From Bacteroidota bacterium (lineage in GTDB: Bacteria; Bacteroidota; Ignavibacteria; Kryptoniales; JAKASW01), in contig JAJZVO010000015.1 in the NCBI GenBank assembly GCA_021845665.1, forward strand, positions 16,085-80,084: DNA of 64,000 nucleotides. The letters are read 5' to 3'. Below are positions 25,335 through 35,340 of the stretch, in pieces. The translations under genes were made by a program, and so were the position numbers. Under the pieces are notes generated by a model. It was not told the origin of the DNA, did no database searches, and was given only the letters and a program-made list of their open reading frames with translations. The first letter of the stretch is position 1. The number at the start of each line of letters is the position of its first letter.

Positions 25335-28300
25335 ATGAAACGACCACCGGCTCGAACCGATTCTCCGAAAATAAATACACTGACTTCGCGCGTCGCAGAT
25401 ATCATAGGGGCGTCGCCGTTTCTGAGCCTTCGCGGGACGAAGATAAACAGTCTGGTGTCAGAGATCGCCGACGAATTGCGGCGCTTGAGCGGCGCAACGT
25501 CCATGTCCGTCGTCTTGTCCCCTGACGGTGGTACAGATACCGGGTTGATTCAGAGTTCAGGGAAAGCCTCCTTTCTGACGGAAACTCAACTACGCATCAT
25601 ACGGGGCGGCGACGGTCCTTCGATGAGAACCAAGCGAGGCCTCATCGTGAAGACGGCATCGAGGGAATTTTCGGACATTAAAGAAGTGGTCTTTCCGGAT
25701 GTCAGCGTCGATTCGATAAGCCTTTATCCGCTCAGATACGGCGCGATCCCATTAGGTTACCTGGTTGCGGGTTTCTGGAAGGCCGACGGCAAGGCCGAAA
25801 GTGGATCGGCGGCCGATCAGACGCTTGAAGCGGCAGCCACACAGCTCTCTCTATTCTTTCATTCGATCAAGGTGAGCTCCGAGCACTCCCTTTTGACTCA
25901 AAAATACGAAAACGTTCTCAGCCAGCTATCCACTGTCGTCTTCGTGTTCAAGATCCCTTCAGGACGGCTTACGGAAGCCAACAATGCATTCTTCACGTCG
26001 TTCGGCTATGAACGCCAGGAAATAGATCACCTTTCCTTGTTCGATCTCGTTTTCGACTCGAGAGAAGATGTCGAAGAGGAGATCAATTCGAGCTTGCACA
26101 CCGGAAGCGTGCATTGGGCATCAAAGACATTCAGACATAAAACCGGTTCGGCCATCGAGATGGAAGTCAGAGGAACCGCCATAAAGCACGATGGAGCGAC
26201 ATACGCAGTTGTGACTGCCGTGGACCTCACTGACCGGAGAAGAGCAGAGATCGAGGCAGAGATGCAGCGGACTCGATACGAGAATTTCATCCGCAATAGC
26301 GCCGAGGGAATCTGGCGGATCGAATTTCCCGACCCGATCGATATAACAGGGGACAAAAGAGGCATCGCTAAAGAGATTGCTGAAAAGGGAATTATAGCGG
26401 AGGGTAACCGGGCATTCGCCAGGATGTACGGGTTCGACGACCCCGAGCAACTGATCGGAAGACGGGCGCTCGATTTCATTGCAGACCTCGACGCATACCA
26501 GGAATCCAAACTAGAATTCACCGAACGGAACTATTCAATAACGAATATCGAGACGGTTGAACGAGACCGGTTCGGAAACCTGCATCATTTCGAAAACTCG
26601 TACATAGGTGAGACGAGGGGAAATGAACTGTTGAGAATGTGGGGTATTCAGCGAGACATAACTGAAAAGCTGAAGCTCCAGGATCAGTTGCGGGCATCTG
26701 AAGACAGATACCGCAATCTTGTCGAGCAAGCGAACGATATGGTGCTCCTTTTCAACCGCGATGGAGAGTTCATCTTCGCCAACAAACGTTTCTTCGAGCA
26801 AACCGGTTACAGGGTGGACGAGATTTGGGGGAAACCTGTGTCGGTCATCGCTCATGAAGAAGATGGTGAAGAGATTACGAGCAAGATACGTGAACAATTT
26901 ACATTCCCTGAAAGGCGGGTCCGGCACACCTTCAGGCTCATTACAAAACTGCGCGAAGAGAAGATCGTCGAGCTGAGTATGACGACACTCCGATCCACGG
27001 AGCGTGCGAACGGTATCCTGGCAATCGCGAGGGATGTGACGGTTGAACAGTCGGTCAAGAATGCCCTTCACGAATCAGAGGAGAAATACCGGAGCCTTGT
27101 CGAGCATTCCCTTCTGGGCGTGCTCGTAATCCAGGACGACGTTATTGCTTATGCAAATCCGACTTCGACCGACTTATTCGAGACGGATATGTCGCTTCTC
27201 GTGGGTACGCCGCTCAGTGCGTTCGTCCATCCGAACGATTTCATCCAGGTGTTCGAGAAATTCGAGCAAGCTGCGCTCGCCCCTAACAAAGACATCCAGT
27301 TTTCGGTCAGGGTTATAACCGCGAACGGAAGGATGAGATCGATTGACGGATGGGCTGCAGGGATAACTTACATGAGGAAGCCCGCCGTCCAGGTTACGGT
27401 GGTCGACGTTACCGACACCAAAAAGCTACAGGAGCAGCTATTCCAATCGCAGAAGATGGAGAGCATCGGCCAATTAGCGAGCGGGGTCGCTCACGATTTC
27501 AACAATCTCCTCGGCTCCATCTACGGCGCGATTACGGTGCTAAGGACCAGATTTGCGCGGGACGAAACGGACTTCGTTAAATACGTGGACATACTCGATG
27601 CCTCGGCTAGAAGGGCAGCTGAACTTACATCCCAGCTTTTGACCTTTTCGAGGCAGCGGGAAAGCAACGTCAGACCGGTCCGGCTTAACGATTCCGTCAA
27701 CGACGCGATGAAGATTATCGTACGGAGTATCGGCAAGAATATCAGGGTCGAATACTCGTTGGCTCCGGCTCTATTCAATATAGAGGCCGACCCGAGCCAG
27801 ATGGAAGGGATCATCATAAATCTCTGCATCAACTCCCGCGATGCAATGCCCGACGGAGGTATCTTACGGATCGAGACGACAAACGAAGAGTTCGACAGCT
27901 CAATAACCAAACATATTGCCGACGCAAGGCCGGGACGCTATGCCTGTCTTTCCGTAACGGACAACGGCCTGGGGATGGATGAGAAGACCAGGCAGAAGAT
28001 ATTTGAACCTTTTTTCACAACCAAACCGATGGGAAAAGGCACGGGGCTCGGGCTTTCCATCGTCTACGGCATCGTGAAGGCGCACAGAGGTTTCATTAAC
28101 GTCTACAGCGAGCCGGGCCAAGGCACAACATTCAAAGTCTATATCCCATCGACCGATAAGCTCCCCGTCGGCGATGTCTCGCCGGCACTGAGGGACCTCC
28201 CTCGGGGCAGCGAGACTATACTCCTTATCGACGATGAGGCCACTCTGCTTGATCTTACAAGAGAGCTTCTCGAAGGTCTCGGATACACCGTGATTGCCGC

Positions 28301-28589
28301 GGAGGGCGCATTGGAAGGCATTCGTGAATTCAAGGAAAGCCACGAAGAGGTCGACCTCGTGATCCTCGATATGCTCATGCCGGAGATGACCGGCAACGAA
28401 GTTTACCCCGTTCTCAAAAACATAGACAACAATGTCGCGGTGCTCCTCGCGACTGGGTTGAGTGTCGGCGAGAAAGTCGATGAAATGATCTCAAAAGGGG
28501 TGAACGATATTGTCGCGAAACCTTACTCCGTAAATGATCTCGCGACGCATGTTAGAAAGGTGATTGACTCGAAAAAATTGTTGTGTTAA
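25335..28589 (+). CDS. Hybrid sensor histidine kinase with GAF-like, four PAS, HisKA, HATPase and receiver domains
   Basis: A 1084-residue cytoplasmic sensor kinase with no membrane segment. In order: a GAF-like N-terminus (about 15-185), PAS domains at about 195-305, 310-440, 455-570 and 580-695 (each ending with a D-x-T-like linker such as AVDLTDRRR or IQRDITEKL), a HisKA helix pair with the phospho-acceptor in VAHDFNNLLGS (about 715), an HATPase with NLCINSRDAMPDGG, DNGLGMDE and GTGLGLSIVYG, and a receiver with LLIDDEATLLD, phospho-acceptor LVILDMLMPEM and AKPYS. The HDFNN kinase type is often linked to two-component phosphorelays with no obvious partner, as here. Its signal cannot be predicted. 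Confidence 0.93.
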   Translation: MKRPPARTDSPKINTLTSRVADIIGASPFLSLRGTKINSLVSEIADELRRLSGATSMSVVLSPDGGTDTGLIQSSGKASFLTETQLRIIRGGDGPSMRTKRGLIVKTASREFSDIKEVVFPDVSVDSISLYPLRYGAIPLGYLVAGFWKADGKAESGSAADQTLEAAATQLSLFFHSIKVSSEHSLLTQKYENVLSQLSTVVFVFKIPSGRLTEANNAFFTSFGYERQEIDHLSLFDLVFDSREDVEEEINSSLHTGSVHWASKTFRHKTGSAIEMEVRGTAIKHDGATYAVVTAVDLTDRRRAEIEAEMQRTRYENFIRNSAEGIWRIEFPDPIDITGDKRGIAKEIAEKGIIAEGNRAFARMYGFDDPEQLIGRRALDFIADLDAYQESKLEFTERNYSITNIETVERDRFGNLHHFENSYIGETRGNELLRMWGIQRDITEKLKLQDQLRASEDRYRNLVEQANDMVLLFNRDGEFIFANKRFFEQTGYRVDEIWGKPVSVIAHEEDGEEITSKIREQFTFPERRVRHTFRLITKLREEKIVELSMTTLRSTERANGILAIARDVTVEQSVKNALHESEEKYRSLVEHSLLGVLVIQDDVIAYANPTSTDLFETDMSLLVGTPLSAFVHPNDFIQVFEKFEQAALAPNKDIQFSVRVITANGRMRSIDGWAAGITYMRKPAVQVTVVDVTDTKKLQEQLFQSQKMESIGQLASGVAHDFNNLLGSIYGAITVLRTRFARDETDFVKYVDILDASARRAAELTSQLLTFSRQRESNVRPVRLNDSVNDAMKIIVRSIGKNIRVEYSLAPALFNIEADPSQMEGIIINLCINSRDAMPDGGILRIETTNEEFDSSITKHIADARPGRYACLSVTDNGLGMDEKTRQKIFEPFFTTKPMGKGTGLGLSIVYGIVKAHRGFINVYSEPGQGTTFKVYIPSTDKLPVGDVSPALRDLPRGSETILLIDDEATLLDLTRELLEGLGYTVIAAEGALEGIREFKESHEEVDLVILDMLMPEMTGNEVYPVLKNIDNNVAVLLATGLSVGEKVDEMISKGVNDIVAKPYSVNDLATHVRKVIDSKKLLC

Positions 28590-28620
28590 GCCGGTCCGAC
28601 GGTGCGGGAACGCTCGACGG

Positions 28621-30606
28621 TTAATTAAGAAACTGCCAGTTGATCCCGATGCAGAAGCTGTTGTCGAGGGCGGGATAGATCGGGGCAAGCACGTAGTTCT
28701 CTCCCGTTATGTTGAATATGGTCAGGTAAACTATCGCATCGCCAATATGACCGCGAACGAAGAAGTCGGTGCTTCCTGATGGTCCGAACTCGTCCAGTTC
28801 CGACGGATAATAAACAATAGCCTGCGGATAGAAGCTGTCTCCCCTGAAAGTGGTTACGAACATTCCTCGCAGCCCGACTTTTAGATCGAGATGTCCGTCG
28901 AAAAGGATATTCCGATAATACAGTCTACCGGAGGCGGAAACTCCCGGGAGGGTGAACACCTGTTGTCCGTTGTCCTTCTCGTAAATGTAATTGACATTCC
29001 CGTCGAGCGTAAATTTCCACAATGTCAGCCGCGCACTTCCGTCCACACCATATATGTCCCTCTTGTTCAGGTTCACGACCGATATTGTCGGGTATGTCGG
29101 CTGATTAGTGTAGTCGGTTTTGTAGAAAATGGGATCATTTATCATACGTGCGTAGGGCTTTACGAACAGCGAGAAGCTCCTGCCAAGATTAAGAGTAGCC
29201 TTAACCTGTATGATCTTGTCGTTTTCCGCGATCAGACCGGGATTGCCGGTGAAATTCTGCGTGACAAAATACTTCTGAGACATACTTGGAAGGTGCCATG
29301 AAACGCTTCCTCCAGCCTCAACGTTGAAGACCTCATTGCCTAACCCGAAGGAAGCACCGAGCGCGGGATAAAATCTGCGGTTGACAAGATCGCCGCGGCC
29401 GAAGACTCCCGCCCTGACGAAATGGAACAGAAAAAACTCTTCGTCACCGTAAACCGATAAACGGTCCTGAGAAGGGATACCCGCGTAAGTATTGTAGTAG
29501 GACTCGTCCCGGACGGCATCCGCTCCGTAGTTCAAGGTCGTGCCGACAAAGTCCTCCGTCCCACGGATGCTCAACCCGAACCTTCTGCTGAGATTCGTCA
29601 GATAGTACAAGAGCTGGCTGTCACCGAACTGGAAATTGTAATAATCGAAAAAAGCGGTTGCGGTAAAGACATTTATGGAATCTTTAGGGTCGCATTGCGA
29701 ATAGGCTACCTGCAGATGATGCTGGAGGTAGGTGAGGTTCGCAGACTGGCTCCTTACCAGATTACTGCCGAGAGTCTGGTTGAAGATATCCTGTGTAACG
29801 TTATATGGAAGCATCCCGCCGGTCATACCGCCTTTAGTCCGGTAGTAAAGCTCCGTTGCCGTGATCTGTTGTGTAGAATCGATGCTGTACCTGATCTTGC
29901 CGCGAATATTCACTCCGTCGTACCTCGAGTCCACGAATCTCCCGTCCGTCGTCTGGTGCTCGAAGCCGAGGTCGATATTCGTGTTGTAGCCGATGTTCTG
30001 GGAAAAGACTCCGTCGGTAATGAGGTAATTGTACGGCTCTTCGAGGTGTCTGACCTTCGAATAGGGTACGGGCTCGCTATAAAGATGCGTTTGGAAATTC
30101 ACGAGTCCGCCGGTTGCATTGAACGAATAAATTGGAGCCCTGACGGCGTCGATGTACTGCACATTCCTGACGAACTCCAGCGGTATATGGTACAGGTTCA
30201 TCGTCGAGGTCGTCGGCTCGTTCATTTCGACTCCGTCCATGAGGTACTTGGTATAACCGCTTCCCAGGCCGTCGAAATAGAGCTCGGAAGGATCGCCCGG
30301 CTGATACATATTCGCCAGGAACGCGCCCGGAATTTTCTGAAGCAACTCACCGGCGTAAGTGTAGTCGCTCCACATTATCGCCGAGTCGGTTATCGAATAG
30401 GAAGGATTGGTACTGATGACACCCGAGTATTCCACCGGCCTGACCAGATATCTCAGCGGGATGCCCGAGGTGTCGGATTTCGAAGTCTTCAAGGTATCCG
30501 TTTGGGAATAGCCGGCAGAAGCCGTGATCAGAACTACGATCGCTGCACTAAGAATATTGCGGAAATATATGAACCGAGCATGCGCGGTCATCAAGCCCCG
30601 TGACAT
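28621..30606 (-). CDS. TonB-dependent receptor-like outer-membrane protein
   Basis: A 661-residue outer-membrane beta-barrel. The N-terminus has a signal peptide (hydrophobic residues about 17-33, then GYSQ). A plug-like domain covers about 50-180 (DYTYAGELLQKIPGAFLANMY, split by GYTKYLMDGVEMNEP, and the plug end FNATGGLVNFQTH). The remainder is an alternating aromatic barrel that finishes with GINWQFLN, a C-terminal signature for barrel assembly. No TonB box or carboxypeptidase-like N-terminal domain is evident, and there is no SusD partner. It could be a substrate-specific receptor or a porin. It is convergent with the kinase gene. Confidence 0.85.
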   Translation of the reverse strand: MSRGLMTAHARFIYFRNILSAAIVVLITASAGYSQTDTLKTSKSDTSGIPLRYLVRPVEYSGVISTNPSYSITDSAIMWSDYTYAGELLQKIPGAFLANMYQPGDPSELYFDGLGSGYTKYLMDGVEMNEPTTSTMNLYHIPLEFVRNVQYIDAVRAPIYSFNATGGLVNFQTHLYSEPVPYSKVRHLEEPYNYLITDGVFSQNIGYNTNIDLGFEHQTTDGRFVDSRYDGVNIRGKIRYSIDSTQQITATELYYRTKGGMTGGMLPYNVTQDIFNQTLGSNLVRSQSANLTYLQHHLQVAYSQCDPKDSINVFTATAFFDYYNFQFGDSQLLYYLTNLSRRFGLSIRGTEDFVGTTLNYGADAVRDESYYNTYAGIPSQDRLSVYGDEEFFLFHFVRAGVFGRGDLVNRRFYPALGASFGLGNEVFNVEAGGSVSWHLPSMSQKYFVTQNFTGNPGLIAENDKIIQVKATLNLGRSFSLFVKPYARMINDPIFYKTDYTNQPTYPTISVVNLNKRDIYGVDGSARLTLWKFTLDGNVNYIYEKDNGQQVFTLPGVSASGRLYYRNILFDGHLDLKVGLRGMFVTTFRGDSFYPQAIVYYPSELDEFGPSGSTDFFVRGHIGDAIVYLTIFNITGENYVLAPIYPALDNSFCIGINWQFLN

Positions 30607-30637
30607 GATATGCCCTCTCGCGAAGAACCGTTAAGTT

Positions 30638-31873
30638 TCATCGGTAAAGCAAATACTTTTCCCTCAATTTTTCAAACCTCTCCAGGCCCTCTTTCCATGA
30701 AGCGGAAATTTCAGACGGCGTCTTACCTTCCTCGAGCATCATCCTCACCGTAGTCGTTCCAGCAAGTAGATCGAAATATGAAGGGATGAACTTAAACTTA
30801 TCGGGATAGAGCTTACGAATCGCCCAGACAATCGTAATTCCCATCTCGACAGGTTTCAGAACATTCCTCTCCGTAACAGTGATTTTAATCCCATGGCAAA
30901 CTTCGCCCTGGTACTTCGGCTTAATAGCCCATGGGTAAGGACGAGGCGTGAACGTATCCGCCTTGAAAGCAACGCCGGCAATGTGCTGTTCGTTCAGCAG
31001 TGAGACGAGCTCCCTTGAATTTATGTAAGGGGCGCCAATGACTTCAAAGGGGTGCTTCGTGCCTCGACCTTCAGACACATTCGTCGCCTCGATAAGTACG
31101 TTTCCCGGATAGACCTCGACTGCGTTCATGTCCGGCAGGTTCGGGGACGGGGTTATCCATTTCAGGCCCGTCTGGTCGTACCACATGCTCCGCCGGTAGT
31201 GTTCCATCTTAATCACTTTAAGATCGGCTTTCACGCCGCCCTCAAGCATTCCGGCGTCGTTTATCATCGTCGCGAATTCGCCGGGGGTCATCCCGTACAC
31301 ACTGGGGATCGGCTGGATCCCGATAAAAGACCTGAGCGAGTCGACAAGAACCGGGCCTTCCACGAGGTTCGACCTCAACATATCGGGCCTGTCGAGGACG
31401 ATGAACTCGATATGCTGCGCGGCGGCCGCCTGCAGACAATAGTCGAGCGTGCTTATGTATGTGTAAAACCTTGTCCCCACATCCTGTATATCGTACAAAA
31501 GGACGTCAATTCCTTTCAGCATCCTGGCGGTCGGCTTTTTTGTCTTTCCGTACAGGGAATATATCGGCAGCCCGGTTTTCCTGTCGATACTTCCTGACAC
31601 TCCTTCTCCCGCCGATGCCTTCCCTCGTATGCCGTGCTCCGGAGAGAAAAGAGCGACGACTTTAATGCCGGGCTCCTTCGCGAGCACGTCGATGATGCTC
31701 TTCCCGTTTTGCAGTCTTCCGCTCTGGTTGGTTATTATGCCGACGGTCTTTCCTTTAATCATGTTGAGATACTTATCGACTAGAACTTCGTCTCCGGTTT
31801 TTACGCGTTCCCGAGCAAAACTCCCGGATGCGATTGCAATCAGGGAAAACAGTATCACGATTGTGTATTTCAT
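30638..31873 (-). CDS. namZ: NamZ-like exo-beta-N-acetylmuramidase (DUF1343)
   Basis: A 411-residue exported protein of the DUF1343 family (GH171), whose characterised member NamZ removes N-acetylmuramic acid from peptidoglycan fragments. The signal peptide is residues 1-20. Family blocks: GKTVGIITNQSGR (about 42-54), VVALFSPEHGIRG (about 74-86), LLYDIQDVGTRFYTYISTL (about 126-144), VLDRPD, YGMTPGEFA, TPSPNLPDMN and VYPGNVLIEATNVSEGRGT (about 258-276). The length matches the family. Its ATG overlaps the stop of the NUDIX gene (ATGA), so they share a message. A role in cell-wall recycling is inferred from the characterised relative. Confidence 0.88.
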   Translation of the reverse strand: MKYTIVILFSLIAIASGSFARERVKTGDEVLVDKYLNMIKGKTVGIITNQSGRLQNGKSIIDVLAKEPGIKVVALFSPEHGIRGKASAGEGVSGSIDRKTGLPIYSLYGKTKKPTARMLKGIDVLLYDIQDVGTRFYTYISTLDYCLQAAAAQHIEFIVLDRPDMLRSNLVEGPVLVDSLRSFIGIQPIPSVYGMTPGEFATMINDAGMLEGGVKADLKVIKMEHYRRSMWYDQTGLKWITPSPNLPDMNAVEVYPGNVLIEATNVSEGRGTKHPFEVIGAPYINSRELVSLLNEQHIAGVAFKADTFTPRPYPWAIKPKYQGEVCHGIKITVTERNVLKPVEMGITIVWAIRKLYPDKFKFIPSYFDLLAGTTTVRMMLEEGKTPSEISASWKEGLERFEKLREKYLLYR

Positions 31874-32427
31874 CGACCGTCCCTATTCAGATAATTCAGC
31901 ACGGACTTTCTGGACAGCGTCCATGCGGCCAAGGTCATACCGTCCCAGATCTCGCCGCGATCGACGACTTCATCGAACTCGCCAACACTCATCCTGATTA
32001 TCTCAAATTCCTCGGACGCGTCGCGGGCACGAGACGTGACAGTCAAACCGGTAGCAAGATAAACCTTGCACACTTCATCCGTGGCGCCATTGAACGGGTT
32101 GAACTCGGCCACCTGCGCCCAGCCTGAAGCTGCCAGATGCGCCTCTTCGGCAAGTTCGTTTTTCGCCGATCCGAGATAGTCGTCGTTCTTCACACCACCG
32201 CAGCTGAATTCAATGCTTTCCTTTTTCCAGAGATATCTAAACTGCTTCACGAGGACGAGAGAACCATCCTGGTGGACTGGCATGACGAGGGCCGCACCGT
32301 GAGAGTGAACATAATGATACTCCCCGGCGGTTCCGTCGGGGAGTGTGTAATCGTCTAACCTGTATTCCCAGTAGGGGTTTTTGAAAAGTGTCCTGGAGGC
32401 GAGTGTTTCTAGCTTCTTGAGAGACAA
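31870..32427 (-). CDS. NUDIX hydrolase with degenerate Nudix box
   Basis: A 185-residue protein with the fold of ADP-ribose pyrophosphatases: a beta-rich N-terminus (YHYVHSHGAALVMPV, LVLVKQFRYLWKKESIEF) followed by the Nudix segment. Compared with the consensus GX5EX7REUXEEXGU, the box GGVKNDDY...KNELAEEAHL keeps the metal-binding EE pair but replaces the first Glu by Tyr, Arg by Asn and the last Gly by His. The start is TTG 32427, 2 bases after ndk; the ribosome-binding sequence is poor, so translation may be coupled. Activity on ADP-ribose-like substrates is possible but the altered box makes the specificity uncertain. Confidence 0.82.
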   Translation of the reverse strand: MSLKKLETLASRTLFKNPYWEYRLDDYTLPDGTAGEYHYVHSHGAALVMPVHQDGSLVLVKQFRYLWKKESIEFSCGGVKNDDYLGSAKNELAEEAHLAASGWAQVAEFNPFNGATDEVCKVYLATGLTVTSRARDASEEFEIIRMSVGEFDEVVDRGEIWDGMTLAAWTLSRKSVLNYLNRDGR

Positions 32428-32429
32428 GC

Positions 32430-32852
32430 TTATTTCAGTTCAACGAGCTCTCGTTCGGAGAAAAAGAAACCTATTTCCCTCTCCGCATTTTCAGGAGAAT
32501 CCGAACCGTGGACTATATTTTCCCCCTTGCTCTCGGCGAAGTCGCGCCTTATGGTTCCCGCTGCAGCTTCCTTAGGGTCGGTCGCGCCGATTAGCTTCCG
32601 GAATTCCTCGAAGGCGTCTTCCTTCTCCAGCACAATCGGTACACACGGTCCGGAGGTCATGAACTCCACCAACCCGGCGTAGAATGGGCGTTCCTTGTGG
32701 ACGGCATAAAACTCACCGGCGGTTTCCTTCGTCAGCCGGACCATCTTAAGGCCGACGATTTTGAAATTGGCCTTCTGAATTCGTGCGATTACTTCTCCGG
32801 CAAGATTCCTTTTTACACAATCGGGTTTCAATATTGCGAGCGTGCGACTCAT
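32430..32852 (-). CDS. ndk: Nucleoside diphosphate kinase
   Basis: A 140-residue enzyme that balances NTP pools by phosphate transfer through an active-site histidine. I place the start at ATG 32852 ([14 protein letters not shown]), the normal family N-terminus; an upstream in-frame extension of 17 codons is unlikely. Key motifs: [42 protein letters not shown] and the catalytic [16 protein letters not shown], with the histidine near residue 115. It lies 80 bases after sucD in the same direction. Full length with all catalytic residues. Confidence 0.97.
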   Translation of the reverse strand: MSRTLAILKPDCVKRNLAGEVIARIQKANFKIVGLKMVRLTKETAGEFYAVHKERPFYAGLVEFMTSGPCVPIVLEKEDAFEEFRKLIGATDPKEAAAGTIRRDFAESKGENIVHGSDSPENAEREIGFFFSERELVELK

Positions 32853-32934
32853 ATAGGGTATACAGTTCCTTTCAGATTTTAGTTTTCGGGAATCGACAGA
32901 CACCGGAGATCAACCTGCCGGTTCTCATCCAGTG

Positions 32935-33897
32935 CTATTTTTTCTTTTTGGTGATCGAGTGTGTCCTGGAGCTCCTGGATTTCGTCGCCGGTTTCTTCAC
33001 GGTGACGGTCGTCTTCTTCCTGGACTTGGAGCCGAGGACTTTGGCGATTGCCTGCCCGATCAATGCCGGGCTCTCCACGACGACGATTCCCGCTTTTTTC
33101 ATCGCGCGCATCTTTTCATCTGCGGTACCGTGTCCGCCCGAGATGATTGCGCCTGCGTGTCCCATCCTTCTTCCGGGAGGGGCGGTACGTCCGGCGATGA
33201 AGCCGACGACGGGTTTTCCAAAATAATTCTTTATGTAAGCGGCAGCTTCCTCCTCGGCAGTTCCTCCTATTTCTCCGATCATCACGACGGCCTCAGTCTG
33301 CTCGTCGTCCTTGAAAAGCTGGAGTGCGTCGATAAACTTCGTCCCAATTATGGGATCTCCGCCGATACCGACACACGTAGACTGTCCATATCCCTGTGCG
33401 GTGACTTGGGCGACTGCTTCATAAGTCAGAGTTCCACTTCTCGATATAAGCCCGACGCTCCCTTTTCGGTGGATGAAACCGGGCATTATTCCGACCTTGG
33501 CTCTTCCCGGAGATATTACCCCGGGGCAGTTCGGGCCTACCATCCTTACGTTTTTCTTTTTCAGGTAATCGTAAACGCCCACCATGTCCTTTACGGGAAT
33601 GCCCTCCGTGATGCAGACGATGAGCTTAATACCTGCATCCGCAGCTTCGACTACTGCGTCAGGCGCGAACGCGGCGGGAACGAAAATGACGGAAGTGTTG
33701 GCGCCTTCTTTTTCGACCGCCTCGGCGACGGTGTTGAAGACAGGAACATTCAGATGCTTCGTTCCGCCTTTGCCCGGCGTTACTCCGCCGACGACTTTCG
33801 TGCCGTACTCGATCATCTGTTCCGTATGGAAGGAACCTTCCCCTCCTGTTATGCCCTGGACCACAAGGCGGGTCGATTTGTCAATCAAGATACTCAT
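32935..33897 (-). CDS. sucD: Succinate-CoA ligase alpha subunit with basic C-terminal tail
   Basis: A 320-residue subunit that binds CoA and carries the phosphohistidine in the reversible succinyl-CoA to succinate step of the TCA cycle. Motifs: [17 protein letters not shown] (about 13-29), [25 protein letters not shown] (CoA pocket) and [19 protein letters not shown] with the active histidine (about 246). The core ends near residue 290, the usual length. Thirty further residues are rich in Lys, Ser and Thr and end in four lysines. No sucC is in the window. It starts 12 bases after gatA. Confidence 0.95.
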   Translation of the reverse strand: MSILIDKSTRLVVQGITGGEGSFHTEQMIEYGTKVVGGVTPGKGGTKHLNVPVFNTVAEAVEKEGANTSVIFVPAAFAPDAVVEAADAGIKLIVCITEGIPVKDMVGVYDYLKKKNVRMVGPNCPGVISPGRAKVGIMPGFIHRKGSVGLISRSGTLTYEAVAQVTAQGYGQSTCVGIGGDPIIGTKFIDALQLFKDDEQTEAVVMIGEIGGTAEEEAAAYIKNYFGKPVVGFIAGRTAPPGRRMGHAGAIISGGHGTADEKMRAMKKAGIVVVESPALIGQAIAKVLGSKSRKKTTVTVKKPATKSRSSRTHSITKKKK

Positions 33898-33909
33898 TCT
33901 GGCTCTCTT

Positions 33910-35331
33910 TCAGCTCTTCAAAGATTGTTCGATATGGTTTGCTATAGTCAAGATCGTCTCCTCCTCGAACTGTCTTCCGAGCAGCTGGAGGCCGATCGGC
34001 AATGAAGACGAGTCACTCCCAACCGGTATGGACACACCCGGTATGCCTGCAAGATTCGCGGAGACGGTGAATATATCGGAAAGGTACATTTTGACGGGAT
34101 CAGATGTTTTTTCGCCAATTTTGAAAGCGGTTGTGGGGGCAGTCGGCATCATGATAGCGTCGACATCCCGAAAAGCGTCGTCGAAATCCTTTTTGATTAG
34201 GCGCCGCACCCGCTGTGCTTTCTTGTAATAAGCATCGTAATACCCGGCCGACAGGACGAAGGTTCCGAGCATTATTCTCCGTTTCACTTCTGGCCCGAAT
34301 CCCTCCGTTCTCGACTCGACATACATTTCTTCGAGTTCGTCGACGCCCTGTTTCCTGTGCCCGTAACGTGCACCGTCGTATCGCTCGAGATTGGATGACG
34401 CTTCCGCGGTAGCGAGGATGTAATATGCAGGGATCGTATAATCGAGATGCGGAAGTGACACTTCCCTAATCTTCACACCCGCCCCCTTCAGATTGTCGAT
34501 TTGTTTCTCGACGGTCTGCCTGACGTCGTCGGCCATTCCTGAGCTCAACGCTTCCTTGGCGACACCGACAGTGAAGCCACCGACTTCGCGTGCGAGGAGC
34601 GAAGTATATGATGGAACAGGCTTCTCGGCGGAAGTCGAATCTCGCTCATCGTGTCCGGCCATAACCTCCATTATCAGAGCGGCGTCGTAGACGGAGTTTG
34701 AGATCGGTCCGATTACATCAAACGAGGAGGCAAACGCGACGAGCCCATATCTCGAGACGCGGCCGTAAGTCGGTTTCAATCCGATGACGCCGCAGAACGA
34801 AGCAGGCTGCCGGATCGAGCCTCCGGTGTCTGTCCCGAGAGCAACATGGCACAGTTCGGCGGCAACCGCCGAAGCGCTTCCACCGCTCGAACCGCCGGGG
34901 ACCCTTTCGGTGTCCACCGGGTTCAGAACGGGACCGAACGCACTGAACTCGGAAGAAGACCCCATGGCAAACTCATCCATGTTAGTCTTACCGATAATAA
35001 TTGCGTCCTCGGCCTCAAGACGTTCTACTACGGTAGCATCGTATATCGAACTGAAATTCTCGAGTATCCTGGAACCGCAGGTAAGTCGTTTGTCCTTTAC
35101 CGCAATTATGTCCTTAACCCCCAGTACCAGGCCGGCGAGTTTGCCGGGATTTCCCGCTTTTACCTTCGCATCGACCCGCTCGGCGGCTTCGATTGACTCA
35201 TCGAAGAGCTGCAGAAATGCATTAAGGTTCGATTTGGACCTTGCGCGCCGGAGTAAATTCTCGACAACACCCCTGCACGAGGCTTCTCCGTCGAGAAGTC
35301 TTTTTCTGAAATTCTGATATGTATCTGTCAA
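33910..35331 (-). CDS. gatA: Aspartyl/glutamyl-tRNA amidotransferase subunit A
   Basis: A 473-residue amidase subunit of the GatCAB complex, which converts Glu-tRNA(Gln) or Asp-tRNA(Asn) to the amidated forms. The Ser-cisSer-Lys triad is visible: Lys in LAGLVLGVKDIIAV (about 73), and the serines in VPGGSSGGSASAVAA and GTDTGGSIRQPASFCG (about 140-170). The family segment GLKPTYGRVSRYGLVAFASS follows, in two pieces of which the second begins at YGLVAF. The start is TTG 35331. No gatB or gatC is nearby, so the complex is encoded at dispersed sites. It follows tatA with 9 bases between. Confidence 0.95.
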   Translation of the reverse strand: MTDTYQNFRKRLLDGEASCRGVVENLLRRARSKSNLNAFLQLFDESIEAAERVDAKVKAGNPGKLAGLVLGVKDIIAVKDKRLTCGSRILENFSSIYDATVVERLEAEDAIIIGKTNMDEFAMGSSSEFSAFGPVLNPVDTERVPGGSSGGSASAVAAELCHVALGTDTGGSIRQPASFCGVIGLKPTYGRVSRYGLVAFASSFDVIGPISNSVYDAALIMEVMAGHDERDSTSAEKPVPSYTSLLAREVGGFTVGVAKEALSSGMADDVRQTVEKQIDNLKGAGVKIREVSLPHLDYTIPAYYILATAEASSNLERYDGARYGHRKQGVDELEEMYVESRTEGFGPEVKRRIMLGTFVLSAGYYDAYYKKAQRVRRLIKKDFDDAFRDVDAIMMPTAPTTAFKIGEKTSDPVKMYLSDIFTVSANLAGIPGVSIPVGSDSSSLPIGLQLLGRQFEEETILTIANHIEQSLKS

Positions 35332-35340
35332 AACCTGCTA

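Noticed and set aside
29695..30603. Open frame of 302 codons opposite the outer-membrane receptor
   Set aside because: The minus strand encodes a full plug and barrel with signal peptide; this frame has no motif and no ribosome-binding sequence.
32932..34005. Open frame of 357 codons opposite sucD and the end of gatA
   Set aside because: It spans two genes on the other strand and has no family resemblance.
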